64,000 bases of DNA from a bacterium (GTDB taxonomy: Bacteria; NPL-UPA2; JAUVJM01), in assembly GCA_030606215.1 (NCBI GenBank), contig JAUWGW010000001.1, positions 1-64,000 of the forward strand, read 5' to 3'. The notes beneath the pieces were generated by a model, which saw only the letters and a program-made list of their open reading frames with translations, did not search any database and was not told where the DNA came from. Both the position numbers and the translations under genes were made by a program. Below are positions 24,770 through 34,972 of the stretch, in pieces. Position 1 is the stretch's first letter. Each line of letters begins with the position of its first letter.

Positions 24770-26548
24770 TTATCTGAGAATTGCCATAAAAGCTTCTTGC
24801 GGAAGCATAATTTTACCAAATTGTTTCATTCTTTTCTTGCCTTTTTTCTGTTTTTCACGTAGTTTCCTCTTCCGCGTTATATCCCCGCCGTATAGTTTGG
24901 CGGTAACATCTTTTCGTAGCGCCTTTTTTGTTTCCCTCGCAATTATCTTACCTCCAATAGCCGCTTGAATGTTCACGGCAAAAAGTTGAGACGGAATCAC
25001 GTCTTTCATTTTAGCTGCAAGCTGCCTCCCCCGTTCATAAGACTTTGAACGGTGCACAATAGAAGAGAGAGATGGTACCAATTCTCCGTTTAACAATATA
25101 TCAAGTTTTACCATGTCAGAACTCCGCCAGTCAAGATGTTCATAATCAACGGATGCATAGCCGCTGCTTATTGACTTCAACCTGTCGAAAAAGTCCGTCA
25201 TAATCTCGCCAATGGGTATTTCAAATGTCAGGGAAACTGTTGCCTCATCCAGGTATTTCATCTCCTTATATATTCCCCGTTTATCCTTACATAATTTTAT
25301 AACAGACCCCAGGTATTCATCTGGAAGAACAATACTAACTTTGACATAAAATTCCTGAATTTCCGCTATCTCCGCTCCCAGTGGAAACCTGGCAGGATTA
25401 TCAATCTCTATTATCTCCTCATCTTTCCTTTTGATACGATAGACAGTAGATGGTGCAGTAGTTATCAGGTTAAGATTATATTCCCGTTCAAGGCGCTCCT
25501 GAACAATTTCAAGGTGTAACATTCCGAGAAATCCGCACCGAAAACCAAACCCAAGAGAAGGAGAATTCTCCCTCTCATATATGAAGGAGGCATCGTTCAA
25601 CCGCAATTTCTTCATTGCAACTTCTAAATCCTCAAATGCTGTTCCTTCTATAGGATAAAAACTTGAGAAAACAAAAGGCTTTGCAGGTTTGCAGCCCCGG
25701 AGGGCGAAACTGCAAGGAGACTTTTCAGTTGTGATTGTATCGCCAACTCTAACATCGGAGACATCCCTTATATTTGCCGCTAAATAACCAACCATACCGG
25801 CTGAAAGTTTGCTGACAGCAGAAAGCTCCGGTTTAAATACTCCGACTTCAGTAGTTATAAAGACTTCCCCTGTTCCTAAAAAGCTGATCTTCGTATCAGG
25901 GGCAATTTCCCCTTCCACCATACGAATGAATATGAGAACTCCTCTGTAGTTATCAAATACCGAATCAAAAATAAGCGCCCTGAGTGGTTTCTCGACACTT
26001 CCCTCAGGAGGTGGTATTCGTGAGATGACTGCGTCCAGAATCTCCGGCACACCTCTTCCCTCTCTTGCACTTGCCATAATAAATTCCTCAGGCGCTATAG
26101 AAAATATGTTTTTCATTTGTTTCATTACTTTCTCAGCATTTGCTATAGGCAGGTCAATCTTATTTATCACCGGGATTATCTTCAGATGCTGCTCCATGGC
26201 GAGAGAGAAGTTCGCTACTGTCTGTGCCTGCACTCCCTGACTTGCGTCAACTACAAGAATAGCTCCTTCACATGCCGCAAGACTTCTTGAAACTTCATGT
26301 GTAAAGTCAACATGTCCGGGAGTGTCAATAAGGTTCAGGGTGAATCCCTTATACGAAAGACTGACTGCTCTTGCTTTTATCGTGATACCTCTCTCCCGCT
26401 CCAGTTCCATGTCATCCAGAATTTGCTCTTTCATAAGTCTCGGCTCTATAGTATGGGTGAATTCAAGCAATCTATCAGCAATGGTGGATTTCCCATGGTC
26501 TATATGAGCAATTATTGAGAAATTCCTGATTTTTGATTGGCTTCTCAT
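24770..26548 (-). CDS. lepA: Elongation factor 4 (LepA)
   Basis: Ribosome-bound GTPase that back-translocates stalled or misassembled ribosomes. 592 residues from ATG 26548, chosen because it overlaps the ROK kinase stop as ATGA. Domain order: G domain (AHIDHGKSTIADRL, DTPGHVDF, NKIDLP), EF-G-like domains and the LepA C-terminal domain (RETKKALRKDVTAKLYGGDITRKRKLREKQKKGKKRMK). The lepA-lepB proximity is conserved in many bacteria. Confidence 0.97.
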   Translation of the reverse strand: MRSQSKIRNFSIIAHIDHGKSTIADRLLEFTHTIEPRLMKEQILDDMELERERGITIKARAVSLSYKGFTLNLIDTPGHVDFTHEVSRSLAACEGAILVVDASQGVQAQTVANFSLAMEQHLKIIPVINKIDLPIANAEKVMKQMKNIFSIAPEEFIMASAREGRGVPEILDAVISRIPPPEGSVEKPLRALIFDSVFDNYRGVLIFIRMVEGEIAPDTKISFLGTGEVFITTEVGVFKPELSAVSKLSAGMVGYLAANIRDVSDVRVGDTITTEKSPCSFALRGCKPAKPFVFSSFYPIEGTAFEDLEVAMKKLRLNDASFIYERENSPSLGFGFRCGFLGMLHLEIVQERLEREYNLNLITTAPSTVYRIKRKDEEIIEIDNPARFPLGAEIAEIQEFYVKVSIVLPDEYLGSVIKLCKDKRGIYKEMKYLDEATVSLTFEIPIGEIMTDFFDRLKSISSGYASVDYEHLDWRSSDMVKLDILLNGELVPSLSSIVHRSKSYERGRQLAAKMKDVIPSQLFAVNIQAAIGGKIIARETKKALRKDVTAKLYGGDITRKRKLREKQKKGKKRMKQFGKIMLPQEAFMAILR

Positions 26549-27513
26549 TTCATTTCCTGCCACGCAAGTGCAGCCGCTCCAACTATTCCTGCATCAGTTT
26601 TCAGTTTACCAAGTGTAATTTTCAAACCCTTTCTATTAACTTCAAGCGCATAAGTCTCTATTGATTTTTTTACAATCTTTAACAGTATTCCTCCCGCTTT
26701 TGCAACCCCTCCACCTATAATGACCATTTCAGGATTTAAGATATTTACAAGATTTGCAATTCCCGCTCCAAGGAACCAGCCAACTTTTTGAACTATCTCC
26801 TCTGCCGCTTTATCTCCCTGTTTTGCTGCATTAAAGACCACCTTTGCCGTAACTCTTTTTGCGTCCCCACCCGCCAGTTTGTAAATAAGGCTTCCGGTGT
26901 CTTTGCGTGAAGCCTTTCTGCCCATCTCGGCAATAGCCGTAGCAGATGCATATCGCTCAAGACAACCGAAGCTACCGCATTTACACTTCTTTCCGTCAAG
27001 TTTCACAGTCGTATGTCCAACCTCAGCCGCTCCATCTATTGCTCCTCTATAAATTTTACCTCCAATAACTATTCCTGCCCCAATCCCTGTTCCAATCGCA
27101 AGACACACAATATCCTTTTTCCCCTTCCCTGCTCCAAACATTGTCTCACCGAGTGCATACAAAGTTACATCATTTGATGCAAAGGTTGGAAGACTGAATT
27201 CTTTTCTCAGTGCCGGCACAAGCGGGATTCCTTTCCAGCCGGGGATATTCGGAGCTCCTCCCACTATACAACCTGTCTCCTGGTCAACAGCGCCAGGTGT
27301 CCCAATGCCAATTGCAATAATCTTATACTTGCGTGATTTTACTTCAGAAATTACCTCTCTTGCAGTAGACAAAATATTGGAGAGGACCTTCCCTGCTCCT
27401 TTCTCCTTCTGCGTGGGACACCTTTTTCTTATCTTTATGTTCCCTTCCCTATCAACAAGACCACATTCAATATTTGTCCCGCCCAGATCTATGCCGAGAA
27501 TGTATTCCTTCAT
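26545..27513 (-). CDS. ROK-family glucokinase
   Basis: 322 residues. The ATP-binding N-terminus ILGIDLGGTNIECGLVD and the zinc motif CKCGSFGCLERYAS (the ROK CxCGxxGCxE signature) are present. The sugar-site region VGHTTV (E-V-G-H) and the C-terminal EMVIIGGGVAKAG complete the fold. It phosphorylates glucose or a related hexose. It lies directly after the phosphomannomutase gene (adjacent stop and start), supporting hexose-phosphate supply for nucleotide sugars. Confidence 0.92.
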   Translation of the reverse strand: MKEYILGIDLGGTNIECGLVDREGNIKIRKRCPTQKEKGAGKVLSNILSTAREVISEVKSRKYKIIAIGIGTPGAVDQETGCIVGGAPNIPGWKGIPLVPALRKEFSLPTFASNDVTLYALGETMFGAGKGKKDIVCLAIGTGIGAGIVIGGKIYRGAIDGAAEVGHTTVKLDGKKCKCGSFGCLERYASATAIAEMGRKASRKDTGSLIYKLAGGDAKRVTAKVVFNAAKQGDKAAEEIVQKVGWFLGAGIANLVNILNPEMVIIGGGVAKAGGILLKIVKKSIETYALEVNRKGLKITLGKLKTDAGIVGAAALAWQEMK

Positions 27514-28863
27514 CTACAACTGAACTCCAAGTTCTCCTAATTTTCCCATTACCATATCTTTGATCTCACCAAGTTTTTCTTCTGTTTTTGCCTCAAACCT
27601 CGCTACAATGGCAGGTTGTGTATTTGAAGCTCTTACCAGACCCCAGCCGCCGGGAAAAAGAATGCGCACTCCATCGATGTCAATGGTTTCATATTTCTCT
27701 TTGAAATAACTTTTGACTTCTTCTACAATCTGAAATTTTGTCTCATCACTGCAGGATAATCTCATCTCAGGTGTTGTGATATATTTAGGAATTTCTGATG
27801 CAAGCTCCCGCAGGCTTTTCTCTGTTTTTGAAAGTATTTGAAGGAGGCGCGCTCCTGCGAAAACAGCATCGTCATATCCGTAATAGTTATCAGCAAAAAA
27901 CATATGCCCGCTCATCTCCCCGGCGAGCACAGCTCCTTCCTCCTTCATCTTTTCCTTTATCAGCGAATGCCCCGTTTTCCACATTACAGGAATCCCGCCA
28001 TGAGATGTAATATCCTCTATTAAACCTTGTGAGCATTTTACATCAAATATTATTTTTTGCTTGCCTCTTTCAAGAATCTCCCGCGCGAAAAGCGCAAGCA
28101 GTTTATCCCCCCAGATGATATTACCTGCATCGTCAATAGCTCCGATTCTATCACCGTCTCCATCAAAACCTATGCCAGCATCTGCCTTTTCTTCTCTGAC
28201 CTTGGCTATTAAGTCAGCCAGAAATTCGGGGATGGTTGGGTCAGGTAAATGGTTTGGAAATCTACCGTCAGGCTCGCAGTATAATTCCACTACAACACAG
28301 CCAAGTCTGCGAAAAAGCTCCGCTGCAATATTTCCTGCAGTTCCATTACCGGCATCAATAACAACTTTTAGCGGTTTCTGCACTTTTACTCTTTTCGCAA
28401 CTTCTCTTAGATAAGCGGGGATTGGCTCATCTGTTGTCACCTGCCCGATGCCGCTTGCAAACTTATTCTCTTCTATTATATTCCTCAATTCCTGAATTTG
28501 TTCCCCATAGATGGAAGATATTCCCCTGCAGAGTTTCAAGCCATTATACTCAATCGGGTTGTGGCTGCCGGTAATCATTACCCCCCCTGATTTCCCGTAG
28601 TTGATTATGGAAAAATAAAGAGCGGGAGTCGGAACAACTCCAACATCAAGGACATTGCAGCCTGTGTCGGTAATTCCCCTGATTAATGCTTTGCTAAAAG
28701 GTTCGGAACTTAACCTGACATCTCTTCCGACGACAGTTTCCTTTCCTTCAGTTTGCTGAATAAATGTCCCGTATGCACGCCCAATGTTTTCTATTATATC
28801 TTCAGTTAAATCTTTCTCAACAATTCCCCTTATATCATATTCCCTGAAAATTGATGGATTCAT
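27514..28863 (-). CDS. Phosphomannomutase/phosphoglucomutase
   Basis: Converts hexose-6-phosphate to hexose-1-phosphate in the cytoplasm. 449 residues from ATG 28863 (ATGA overlap with hisI). It has the FREYDIRGI opening, the phosphoserine loop MITGSHNPIEYNG (Ser in TGSHNP), the metal loop GFDGDGDRIG and the sugar loop GEMSGH. Mannose versus glucose specificity cannot be read off. The dual ManB/AlgC type is likely. It feeds nucleotide-sugar synthesis along with the ROK kinase. Confidence 0.93.
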   Translation of the reverse strand: MNPSIFREYDIRGIVEKDLTEDIIENIGRAYGTFIQQTEGKETVVGRDVRLSSEPFSKALIRGITDTGCNVLDVGVVPTPALYFSIINYGKSGGVMITGSHNPIEYNGLKLCRGISSIYGEQIQELRNIIEENKFASGIGQVTTDEPIPAYLREVAKRVKVQKPLKVVIDAGNGTAGNIAAELFRRLGCVVVELYCEPDGRFPNHLPDPTIPEFLADLIAKVREEKADAGIGFDGDGDRIGAIDDAGNIIWGDKLLALFAREILERGKQKIIFDVKCSQGLIEDITSHGGIPVMWKTGHSLIKEKMKEEGAVLAGEMSGHMFFADNYYGYDDAVFAGARLLQILSKTEKSLRELASEIPKYITTPEMRLSCSDETKFQIVEEVKSYFKEKYETIDIDGVRILFPGGWGLVRASNTQPAIVARFEAKTEEKLGEIKDMVMGKLGELGVQL

Positions 28864-29183
28864 CTTTCTTCCCCTTTTAATTCTCTGTAGTAACAGGTCC
28901 ACTTGCCGGTATGGCATGCCACACCTATCTGCTTGACCTTGATGAGGAGCGAATTATCCTCACAATCCACGAGAATTTTCTTTACAACCTGCACACATCC
29001 TGAAGTCTCGCCTTTCATCATGAGTTTTCCAAGAGAACGCCTCCACACGTGGACTTTCCCTGTCTCAATAGTTTTCTTCAGAGCCTCCTCATTCATATAG
29101 CAAAGGGTGAGAACATCACTGCTTTTCTCGTCCTGAATTACCGCAGGAATTAACCCCTTGCTGTCAAACTTTAGTTCGGACAT
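28860..29183 (-). CDS. hisI: Phosphoribosyl-AMP cyclohydrolase
   Basis: Third step of histidine synthesis. 107 residues from ATG 29183, which overlaps hisA by 20 bases. The zinc-binding Asp box VDCEDNSLLIKV and the Cys/His motif VACHTGKWTCYYREL are present. It is the separate hisI form, not the HisIE fusion, and no hisE lies here. Confidence 0.96.
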   Translation of the reverse strand: MSELKFDSKGLIPAVIQDEKSSDVLTLCYMNEEALKKTIETGKVHVWRRSLGKLMMKGETSGCVQVVKKILVDCEDNSLLIKVKQIGVACHTGKWTCYYRELKGEER

Positions 29184-29904
29184 TTGTGTCACTTGCAATC
29201 TCCATTGCCTCTCTTAACCGAATTGCTCCTGTGTAAAGTGCTTTTCCGATAATTATTGCCCTGATTCCTTCAAGTTCTTTTAGTTTTAGTATGTCCTCTG
29301 AAGAAGAAACACCTCCAGCTATTGTGATTGGATAGATTGTAAGTTTAAGAATTTCTTTGACCGTTTTAATATTAATCCCGCTCATTAATCCATCCCTCTT
29401 TATGTCTGTCCATATTATATTCTGCATCCCAATTCTTTGCATCTCTTTTACCAATTCAGCAGAGCTTCTTGATGTCAGATTCCTCCAGCCATGGATTGCC
29501 GCCCGTCCGTTACAGGAATCTATTGACACGGCTATTTTTTCGCCAAATTCCGAGAGAAGTTCTGTAAGAAACTCAGGAGAATTACAGGCAGTTGTTCCTA
29601 AGACTACCTGTTTCACACCAATTTCAGTGTATTTCTTAACTGTTTCCCTATTCCTGATTCCTCCTCCAACTTCTACTGGAATTGATATATTCCTGATGAT
29701 TAGGGAAACGGTTTCAAAGTTACAGGGTTCCCCCTCCCTTGCACCATCAAGGTCAACAAGGTGGAGAAATTTTGCTCCTTCTTCCTCCCACTTCTTCGCA
29801 ATTTCAACCGGGTCATCGCTGTATACAGTTTCCTTCCCAAAATCCCCTCCACTTAGACGCACAACCTTCCCGCTCCTTATATCAACTGCCGGTATTATTA
29901 ACAT
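29164..29904 (-). CDS. hisA: HisA isomerase (ProFAR isomerase)
   Basis: 246 residues, TIM-barrel isomerase of histidine synthesis. The first catalytic Asp is in IPAVDIRSGKVVRLSGGDFG, the VGGGIRN phosphate loop is present, and the second Asp is in WTDIKRDGLMSG. It follows hisB by one base and overlaps hisI. Confidence 0.96.
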   Translation of the reverse strand: MLIIPAVDIRSGKVVRLSGGDFGKETVYSDDPVEIAKKWEEEGAKFLHLVDLDGAREGEPCNFETVSLIIRNISIPVEVGGGIRNRETVKKYTEIGVKQVVLGTTACNSPEFLTELLSEFGEKIAVSIDSCNGRAAIHGWRNLTSRSSAELVKEMQRIGMQNIIWTDIKRDGLMSGINIKTVKEILKLTIYPITIAGGVSSSEDILKLKELEGIRAIIIGKALYTGAIRLREAMEIASDTNVRTKV

Positions 29905-29905
29905 G

Positions 29906-30496
29906 TTATAATTTTCCCTTTGTGGAAGGGATGGTTTTCACTCTTGAATCGATCCGCGTTGCCTGCTCAAACGCTAATCCTAATGCTTTGAATATCGCCT
30001 CAATTATATGGTGATTGTTTTTTCCATAAAGCAGATTCACATGCACAGTTACCCTGCTTTCATTCACAAAGCCGCGCATAAATTCTTCTATGAGCTCAGG
30101 ATTAAATTCCTCTCTCTTTTTTTGTGGAAACTTCACATTAAACTTCAGGTATGGCCTCCCGCTTATATCTACCACAACAAGTACAAGTGCCTCATCCATC
30201 GGAATATATGCATACCCGAACCGCCTTATCCCTTTTTTCCTGCTCAGAGCTTTCAGGAAAGCGCTACCGAGAGCAATTCCTGTGTCCTCCGTGGTATGAT
30301 GTGAATCTACGTCAAGGTCCCCTCTCGCTTTAAGTTTGAGGTCAAATTTTCCATGTTTTGCAAATGCACTCAACACATGGTCCAGAAAAGGGATTCCTGA
30401 ATCTACCCTGAAACTTCCTTTTCCATCAAGGTTTATATCAACCGTCACCATCGTTTCCCTGGTCTTTCTTTTCACTAAAGCTTTTCTTGCTCTCAT
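29906..30496 (-). CDS. hisB: Imidazoleglycerol-phosphate dehydratase
   Basis: Dehydrates IGP in histidine synthesis. 196 residues from ATG 30496, preferred because GGGAG lies 8 bases upstream and because it leaves 16 bases after hisD. The metal-binding FLDHVLSAFAKHGKFDL and DSHHTTEDTGIALG, and the second HHI-E box near the C-terminus (NNHHIIEAIFKALG), are intact. It is the monofunctional form without a HisB phosphatase domain. Confidence 0.95.
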   Translation of the reverse strand: MRARKALVKRKTRETMVTVDINLDGKGSFRVDSGIPFLDHVLSAFAKHGKFDLKLKARGDLDVDSHHTTEDTGIALGSAFLKALSRKKGIRRFGYAYIPMDEALVLVVVDISGRPYLKFNVKFPQKKREEFNPELIEEFMRGFVNESRVTVHVNLLYGKNNHHIIEAIFKALGLAFEQATRIDSRVKTIPSTKGKL

Positions 30497-30512
30497 CTGT
30501 TCTTTCTCCCAT

Positions 30513-31796
30513 TTATTTTCTGAGCCTAATCCTGATTGCCTCAGCATGAGCGTCAAGTCCCTCACGTTCGGCAAGCGTGATTACAGCATCAGCTGAGTGC
30601 CTGACGTGCATCCTGTCAGAAAAAATGAAATTTGTCTTTTTCAAAAAATCATCGATTCCGAGAGGGGAGGAGAATTTTGCTCTCCCGCCTGTAGGGAGAA
30701 CAGCACTTGGCCCCGCTAAATAATCTCCCAGAGCTTCAGGCGAGTAATCTCCGAGAAAAATTGCACCTGCATTCTTTATTGTTTCCATGCATTCCCATGG
30801 TCTTGCGACCTGTATTTCCAGATGTTCAGGAGCTATATTGTTAGTTAGTTCTACTGCCTCTATAATATTATTTACAATGATAATAGCCGCATTTTCCCTG
30901 AGACATTCCTTAACGGTATCAGCGCGCAGGAGTTTCTTTATTTGCCTTTTCACTTCACCGGGAATAGCGCTTGCAAGCTCTTCTGATGTGGTAGTTACTA
31001 TAATGAATGAATCTGTTCCATGTTCTGCCTGTGAAAGCATATCGGCTGCCACAAAGTCTACTCTCGCCTTCCCATCTGCAAGAATCATTATTTCTGTGGG
31101 ACCTGCTACCATATCAATACCAACATTTGTCTCTTGCTGAACAATAAGTTTTGCCATTGCTACATATATGTTTCCCGGACCTACGATTTTATCCACTTTT
31201 GCTATTGTGTCCGTTCCGAAAGCCATTGCTGCAATTGCCTGTGCCCCTCCCACTCTGAAAATCTGGTTAGCTCCTGCCGAATCCGCAGCTACGAGAATAT
31301 GCGGGTTGATATTGGGTGTAGCAGCAATGATTTCCTCCACGCCCGCAACTTTAGCAGGGATAATATTCATCAATATAGTTGATGGGTAAGATGCTTTTCC
31401 GCCAGGAGCATAGACTCCAACTCTTTCAAGAGCCGAATACTTTTCTCCAATTATTTGCCCTTCTTTTTCTTCATGCCAGGACTCCCTTCCATTTTTCTGC
31501 CTTGAGTGAAAATTTTCGATATTCGCCTTAGCAAGTTTTAAAGCATCAATGAATTCTGTATCAACTTTTTGATAGGCATCTTTCACCTCCGCCTTCTTGA
31601 TTTTTAGCTGTGAAGGTTTTTTTAAAGTGATTCCGTCAAACTTCGCCGTATATTTTAAAAGAGCCTTATCGCCGTTTTTGCGAACATCCTCGCATATCTC
31701 CCTGACAGCGGGAATCACCTCGCTCATCTTCCTCTCTCTTTTTGCCAGAAAACTGTCAAGTTTTTTCTTGTCTCTATTAAGATGAAAAGTTTTCAT
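30513..31796 (-). CDS. hisD: Histidinol dehydrogenase
   Basis: Oxidises histidinol to histidine with NAD, the last steps of the pathway. 427 residues. GPGNIYVAMAKLIVQ, GIDMVAGPTEIMILAD, LSQAEHGTDS (zinc ligands) and the C-terminal HVRHSADAVI are present. Its ATG overlaps the murA stop as ATGA. Only hisD, B, A and I lie here. hisG, C, H, F and E must be elsewhere. Confidence 0.96.
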   Translation of the reverse strand: MKTFHLNRDKKKLDSFLAKRERKMSEVIPAVREICEDVRKNGDKALLKYTAKFDGITLKKPSQLKIKKAEVKDAYQKVDTEFIDALKLAKANIENFHSRQKNGRESWHEEKEGQIIGEKYSALERVGVYAPGGKASYPSTILMNIIPAKVAGVEEIIAATPNINPHILVAADSAGANQIFRVGGAQAIAAMAFGTDTIAKVDKIVGPGNIYVAMAKLIVQQETNVGIDMVAGPTEIMILADGKARVDFVAADMLSQAEHGTDSFIIVTTTSEELASAIPGEVKRQIKKLLRADTVKECLRENAAIIIVNNIIEAVELTNNIAPEHLEIQVARPWECMETIKNAGAIFLGDYSPEALGDYLAGPSAVLPTGGRAKFSSPLGIDDFLKKTNFIFSDRMHVRHSADAVITLAEREGLDAHAEAIRIRLRK

Positions 31797-33052
31797 TTTA
31801 CTCTTTTGATATCTGCGCCAAGCCTCCCGAGTTTCTCATCTATCCTTTCATAACCCCTGTCAAGATGATATATGCGGGAAACTTCAGTTTTTCCCTCGGC
31901 GGCAAGCCCTGCAAGTATAAGTGATGCGCTTGCCCTGAGGTCGGAAGCCATAACAGGAGCCCCGCTCAGTTTTGCTCCTCCTTTGACAATAACTCGCGCT
32001 CCTTCACGAATTATACTGGCTCCCATCCTCAGAAGTTCACTCACATGCATAAATCTGTCGGGATATATCTTCTCAGTTATTATGCTTATGCCATTTGTAA
32101 CCAGCATTAATGTCAGTATCTGTGCCTGCATATCTGTTGGAAATCCAGGATATGCCATTGTTGTAACATCTATGGCTTTTAATCCATCAGGGACAGTTAC
32201 TTTTATTCCATTATTTTGCTTCAGGATTTTCACTCCTGCTTCTTCTAATTTATCAATTACTGCCTGCAGATGTTCAAAAACTGCTCCTTTAATGAAAATA
32301 TCTCCTCCTGTAATTGCTCCGGCTATCATATAAGTTCCGGCTTCAATGCGGTCAGGAATGATTGTATGCTCAGCTCCCTTAAGTTCATTCACCCCCTCAA
32401 TTCTCACTATATGTGTTCCTGCACCTTCTATTCTTGCTCCCATTTTGTTCAAGAATTCTGCAAGGTCAACTATCTCGGGTTCACACGCCGCATTTTCAAT
32501 AGTTGTTACCCCTTTCGCCAGACTTGCGGCCATTATACAATTTGCTGTTCCAAGTACTGTGGAACCAAATGGGCCGCCGAGGAAAATTTCATTTCCCTCA
32601 AGCTTATCCGCCCTTGCAATAATATAACCACGCTCAATGGTTATCTTCGCACCGAGTTTTCTTAATCCCTTAATATGTAAATCAACAGGCCGCGGTCCTA
32701 TAATACAGCCCCCGGGATGGGATACATTTGCTTTACTCAATCTTGCCAGAAGAGGTCCCAGAACACAGATTGAAGCCCGCATTGTGCTGACAAGTTCATA
32801 TGGAGCGGTAAAATTTCTTACATCTGTTGTATCTACTACTATCTCAGTATTCTGCCTGCTGATTCGAGCGCCAAGCGAACGCAGAATTTTCATCATTGTG
32901 GCAATATCCCGTAAATTTGGGACATTCTTGATTACAGATACTCCCGATGCAAGTAATGTTGAAGCAAGAATTGGTAACGCAGAATTTTTTGCCCCGCTTA
33001 TCTTTATTTCTCCCCTGAGTTGTTTCCCGCCGCTGACAACTATTTTATCCAT
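31793..33052 (-). CDS. murA: UDP-N-acetylglucosamine 1-carboxyvinyltransferase
   Basis: First committed step of peptidoglycan synthesis. 419 residues, standard length. N-terminal GGKQLRGEIKISGAKNSALP. The catalytic Cys loop is SHPGGCIIGPRPVDLH (Cys present, so fosfomycin sensitivity is predicted from family knowledge). The C-terminal DLRASASLILAGLAAEGKTEV is intact. It lies between prmC and hisD and overlaps both. Confidence 0.97.
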   Translation of the reverse strand: MDKIVVSGGKQLRGEIKISGAKNSALPILASTLLASGVSVIKNVPNLRDIATMMKILRSLGARISRQNTEIVVDTTDVRNFTAPYELVSTMRASICVLGPLLARLSKANVSHPGGCIIGPRPVDLHIKGLRKLGAKITIERGYIIARADKLEGNEIFLGGPFGSTVLGTANCIMAASLAKGVTTIENAACEPEIVDLAEFLNKMGARIEGAGTHIVRIEGVNELKGAEHTIIPDRIEAGTYMIAGAITGGDIFIKGAVFEHLQAVIDKLEEAGVKILKQNNGIKVTVPDGLKAIDVTTMAYPGFPTDMQAQILTLMLVTNGISIITEKIYPDRFMHVSELLRMGASIIREGARVIVKGGAKLSGAPVMASDLRASASLILAGLAAEGKTEVSRIYHLDRGYERIDEKLGRLGADIKRVK

Positions 33053-33716
33053 TGTTCTCCGCTATAACTATACGTTCAATTCCTGCATAATCCTTTAGTA
33101 TTTCAAGGTTTTTAAAATGTTTCGTGAAAATCTGATGGACGTCTCTTGCCTGGTCAAATCCCACCTCAACCATCAGATATCCTCCAGGCCTTAGAAACTT
33201 CCGGCTCTCTTCAGACAGAATATGATAGAATTTCAATCCACCCTCTCCTCCATCAAGAGCAATGTGCGGTTCAAAATTGCGAACTTCTACTGGAAGCTTC
33301 TGGATTTCATCATGTCTGATATATGGCGGATTTGAGACCACAAGGTTGAATTTTCTTTCAAATCTCAGCGGGGTGAACATATCCCCCTGCAAAAATGAGA
33401 TAAGTCCATAAACCTCATTCTGAATAGCATTTCTTCTCGCAATTTCAATTGCCTCCCGTGAGATATCGCAGGCATACACCTGGCAGGAAGAATATTTTGT
33501 CAGACTTACTGCAATATTCCCGCAGCCGGTGCACATGTCAATAACATTATCGCTTCTCTTCAATCTTGACAGGGCAGCCTCTACAAGAATTTCTGTCTCG
33601 GGACGGGGGATAAATACCTTCTCATTAACGGAAAAAGGAAGAGACATAAATTCTGTTTCCCCTGTGATGTAAGCAGCCGGCATACGCATGCATTCTTCTG
33701 CTTCTTCAACCTGCAT
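33045..33716 (-). CDS. prmC: Release factor glutamine methyltransferase, lacking the N-terminal domain
   Basis: Methylates the Gln of the GGQ motif in RF1 and RF2. The SAM-binding fold ([18 protein letters not shown]) and the catalytic SNPPYI motif are present, with the upstream [11 protein letters not shown] signature. It has 223 residues against about 280: the N-terminal helical domain that docks on the release factor is almost wholly missing. The only ATG lies inside the prfA 3' end (11-base overlap), so a longer start would need a deep overlap. Function is probably kept but substrate docking may differ. Confidence 0.9.
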   Translation of the reverse strand: MQVEEAEECMRMPAAYITGETEFMSLPFSVNEKVFIPRPETEILVEAALSRLKRSDNVIDMCTGCGNIAVSLTKYSSCQVYACDISREAIEIARRNAIQNEVYGLISFLQGDMFTPLRFERKFNLVVSNPPYIRHDEIQKLPVEVRNFEPHIALDGGEGGLKFYHILSEESRKFLRPGGYLMVEVGFDQARDVHQIFTKHFKNLEILKDYAGIERIVIAENNG

Positions 33717-34752
33717 TATTCACTCCTTCAAGCGCTGAAAAAAGTTCGTCCAGGTCACCCTTCATTATACCCTCCAGATTGTAAAGTGAGAGGTTAATAC
33801 GATGATCCGTTACCCTGTTCTGCGGGAAGTTATAAGTCCGAATTTTCTGACTTCTATCCGCTGTTTTTACCTGCAGAGTTCTGTCCTTTGATATTTCAAG
33901 TTCCTTTTCCTCTCGGATGTGCTCTGTAAGGCGGGCGCGCAGGATTCTTATCGCCTTCGCGCGATTTTTGTGCTGGGACCTCTCATCCTGACACTGCGCC
34001 GTTATTCCAGTCGGAATATGAGTGATGCGAATAGCAGAGTCCGTTACATTCACGTGTTGACCGCCTGCACCTGAAGCTCTGAAGGTATCTATCCTTAAAT
34101 CATTCGGGTTGATTTTTAGCTGGATTTCCTCTGTTTCAGGCAAAACTGCTACTGTAACGGTTGAGGTGTGAATCCTTCCGCTTGATTCCGTCGCTGGTAT
34201 TCGCTGAACGCGGTGCACTCCTCCCTCATGCCTCATCTCCGAATAAACACTTTCTCCTTCCACCCCGAATATTATCTCCTTGGACCCTCCCATCTCACTC
34301 TGGTGAGAATGCATCACCTCCATTTTCCATCTCTTTCCTTCTGCATAACGCGAATACATCTGGAAGAGGTCTCTGGCAAAAAGCGTGGCTTCTTCACCTC
34401 CAGCTCCTGCCCTTATTTCTACAATTGCTCCTTTCAGATGCTCCGCTTTTTTCTTATCTACCGATAATAGATGTTCGAGATTCTTTTCAATCTGGTTGAA
34501 CTTCTCCTTTAATTCCGGGAGTTCTTCTCTCGCAAGTTCAGATAACTCCGGTTCCTTATTTTCTTTGATTATTTCTTCTGCTTCCCTTAACTTTTCTTCT
34601 ACTTCCTTATATTCCCCAAACTCATCGATAATCCGGGAAAGCTCTTTCACCCTGCGGGCGCATTTTTGATACTCCCCCTCATTTAATTCAGCAGGTCTTT
34701 TGATTTTCTGAAGCAGCTCGTTGTACTCTTCTCTAAGTTTATTTATTTCCAT
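33706..34752 (-). CDS. prfA: Peptide chain release factor 1
   Basis: Terminates at UAA and UAG. 348 residues. The PxT-type recognition loop is in [18 protein letters not shown] (P-A-T), and the catalytic GGQ in [18 protein letters not shown]. No frameshift is needed. It overlaps rpmE by 14 bases and prmC by 11, the conserved rpmE-prfA-prmC arrangement. Confidence 0.97.
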   Translation of the reverse strand: MEINKLREEYNELLQKIKRPAELNEGEYQKCARRVKELSRIIDEFGEYKEVEEKLREAEEIIKENKEPELSELAREELPELKEKFNQIEKNLEHLLSVDKKKAEHLKGAIVEIRAGAGGEEATLFARDLFQMYSRYAEGKRWKMEVMHSHQSEMGGSKEIIFGVEGESVYSEMRHEGGVHRVQRIPATESSGRIHTSTVTVAVLPETEEIQLKINPNDLRIDTFRASGAGGQHVNVTDSAIRITHIPTGITAQCQDERSQHKNRAKAIRILRARLTEHIREEKELEISKDRTLQVKTADRSQKIRTYNFPQNRVTDHRINLSLYNLEGIMKGDLDELFSALEGVNNAG

Positions 34753-34939
34753 ACTTCTTTCTGAATTTATCTATCCTTTTCGCGGTGTCAACGAGTTTCT
34801 GTTTCCCTGTGAAAAAAGGATGGCATTTCGAACATATCTCCACCCTCATGTTTTGTCCGGTAGACCTTGTGTGGATAACCTCGCCGCAAGCACAGGTGAT
34901 AGTCGCTTCTTTGTACTCTGGATGGATCCCCTTTTTCAT
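34739..34939 (-). CDS. rpmE: 50S ribosomal protein L31, zinc-type
   Basis: 66 residues from ATG 34939. An AAGGGGG ribosome-binding site at 7-nt spacing supports this over GTG 34945. It opens [19 protein letters not shown]. The four Cys (CAC near 18 and CSKCHPF) form the zinc-binding C+ type, and the [20 protein letters not shown] tail is typical. It lies between rho and prfA. Confidence 0.97.
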   Translation of the reverse strand: MKKGIHPEYKEATITCACGEVIHTRSTGQNMRVEICSKCHPFFTGKQKLVDTAKRIDKFRKKYGNK

Positions 34940-34972
34940 TCTCACACCCCCTTTAGACAGTAAACTATACTA

